The notes beneath the pieces were generated by a model. The model had not been told where the DNA came from. It made no database searches and saw only the letters and a program-made list of their open reading frames with translations. Both the position numbers and the translations under genes were made by a program. A DNA stretch of 36,380 nt from NCBI RefSeq assembly GCF_018619335.1, contig NZ_JAHHDX010000164.1:29813-66192 (forward strand), written 5' to 3'. The stretch comes from Alteromonas sp. ALT199 (GTDB lineage Bacteria; Pseudomonadota; Gammaproteobacteria; Enterobacterales; Alteromonadaceae). This document shows, one piece after another, positions 36,305 through 36,380 of the stretch. How positions within the stretch are numbered: the first letter of the stretch is position 1; each line of letters opens with the position of its first letter.

Positions 36305-36380
36305 AAATATCTCCTGTTAGCATGAGGCAGTAGTTAAAAAATATCTATTAAAGTAAAAGTGCTAAATAGCTAATAGCAAT

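Noticed and set aside
1..36380. CRISPR array, prophage or defence island
   Set aside because: No spaced direct repeats, phage structural genes or nuclease/effector cassettes were seen on either strand.

Overview
The window looks like chromosome from a marine gammaproteobacterium of the Alteromonadaceae, probably Alteromonas. This is inferred from the close E. coli-like protein sequences (HrpA, RlmI, DnaQ, RnhA, AstB, TopA, YdeP), the AT-leaning sequence, and the divergent rnhA/dnaQ pair. There is no prophage, integron, CRISPR array or complete insertion sequence. Most of the window is core genome, with a few small anomalies.

Layout. 1-2.9 kb: an AraC-type regulator whose reading frame begins in a 39-bp tandem repeat cut by the window edge, then an NhaC-type antiporter with a terminator. 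2.9-8.2 kb: hrpA, a stand-alone PilZ protein behind a near-consensus promoter, and a small DUF2061 membrane protein behind a near-perfect Fur box. 8.3-12.1 kb: rlmI (minus), a quinone oxidoreductase whose stop codon lies in a degenerate 13-bp repeat array, and the divergent pair rnhA/dnaQ. 12.07-12.33 kb: a 264-bp element with 23-bp terminal inverted repeats and TA flanks, which supplies the last base of the dnaQ stop codon. 12.4-18.4 kb: a TIGR03503-like membrane protein, four identical tRNA-Asp genes behind one strong promoter, a CSS-EAL phosphodiesterase, and lolD-lolE without lolC beside them. 18.6-24.4 kb: a GltP-type symporter (minus), a large Ig-like repeat lipoprotein and astB (minus), separated by bidirectional terminators. 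24.4-29 kb: topA, a YaiL/DUF2058 protein and a secreted leishmanolysin-like metalloprotease. 29.1-33.9 kb: a molybdenum-enzyme module, with a LysR regulator, mobA and fdhD in one operon converging on a YdeP-type molybdopterin oxidoreductase. 34-36.4 kb: three minus-strand genes, namely a PNPOx-like protein, a frameshifted glutathione S-transferase and a DUF1348 protein.

How genes work together. MobA and FdhD are the late maturation factors for bis-MGD enzymes of the formate dehydrogenase type, and the adjacent YdeP-like protein is the obvious client; the LysR protein likely controls the module. The PilZ and EAL proteins are both cyclic-di-GMP proteins but are not in one operon. LolD and LolE form part of the lipoprotein-release ABC transporter.

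The items most worth a second look are the TIR element at dnaQ, two likely single-base frameshifts (5' end of hrpA; the GST gene), the LysR palindrome with a matching half-site upstream of the ydeP-like gene, the missing lolC, and the 39-bp coding repeat. I do not see an unambiguous new defence or mobile system here.
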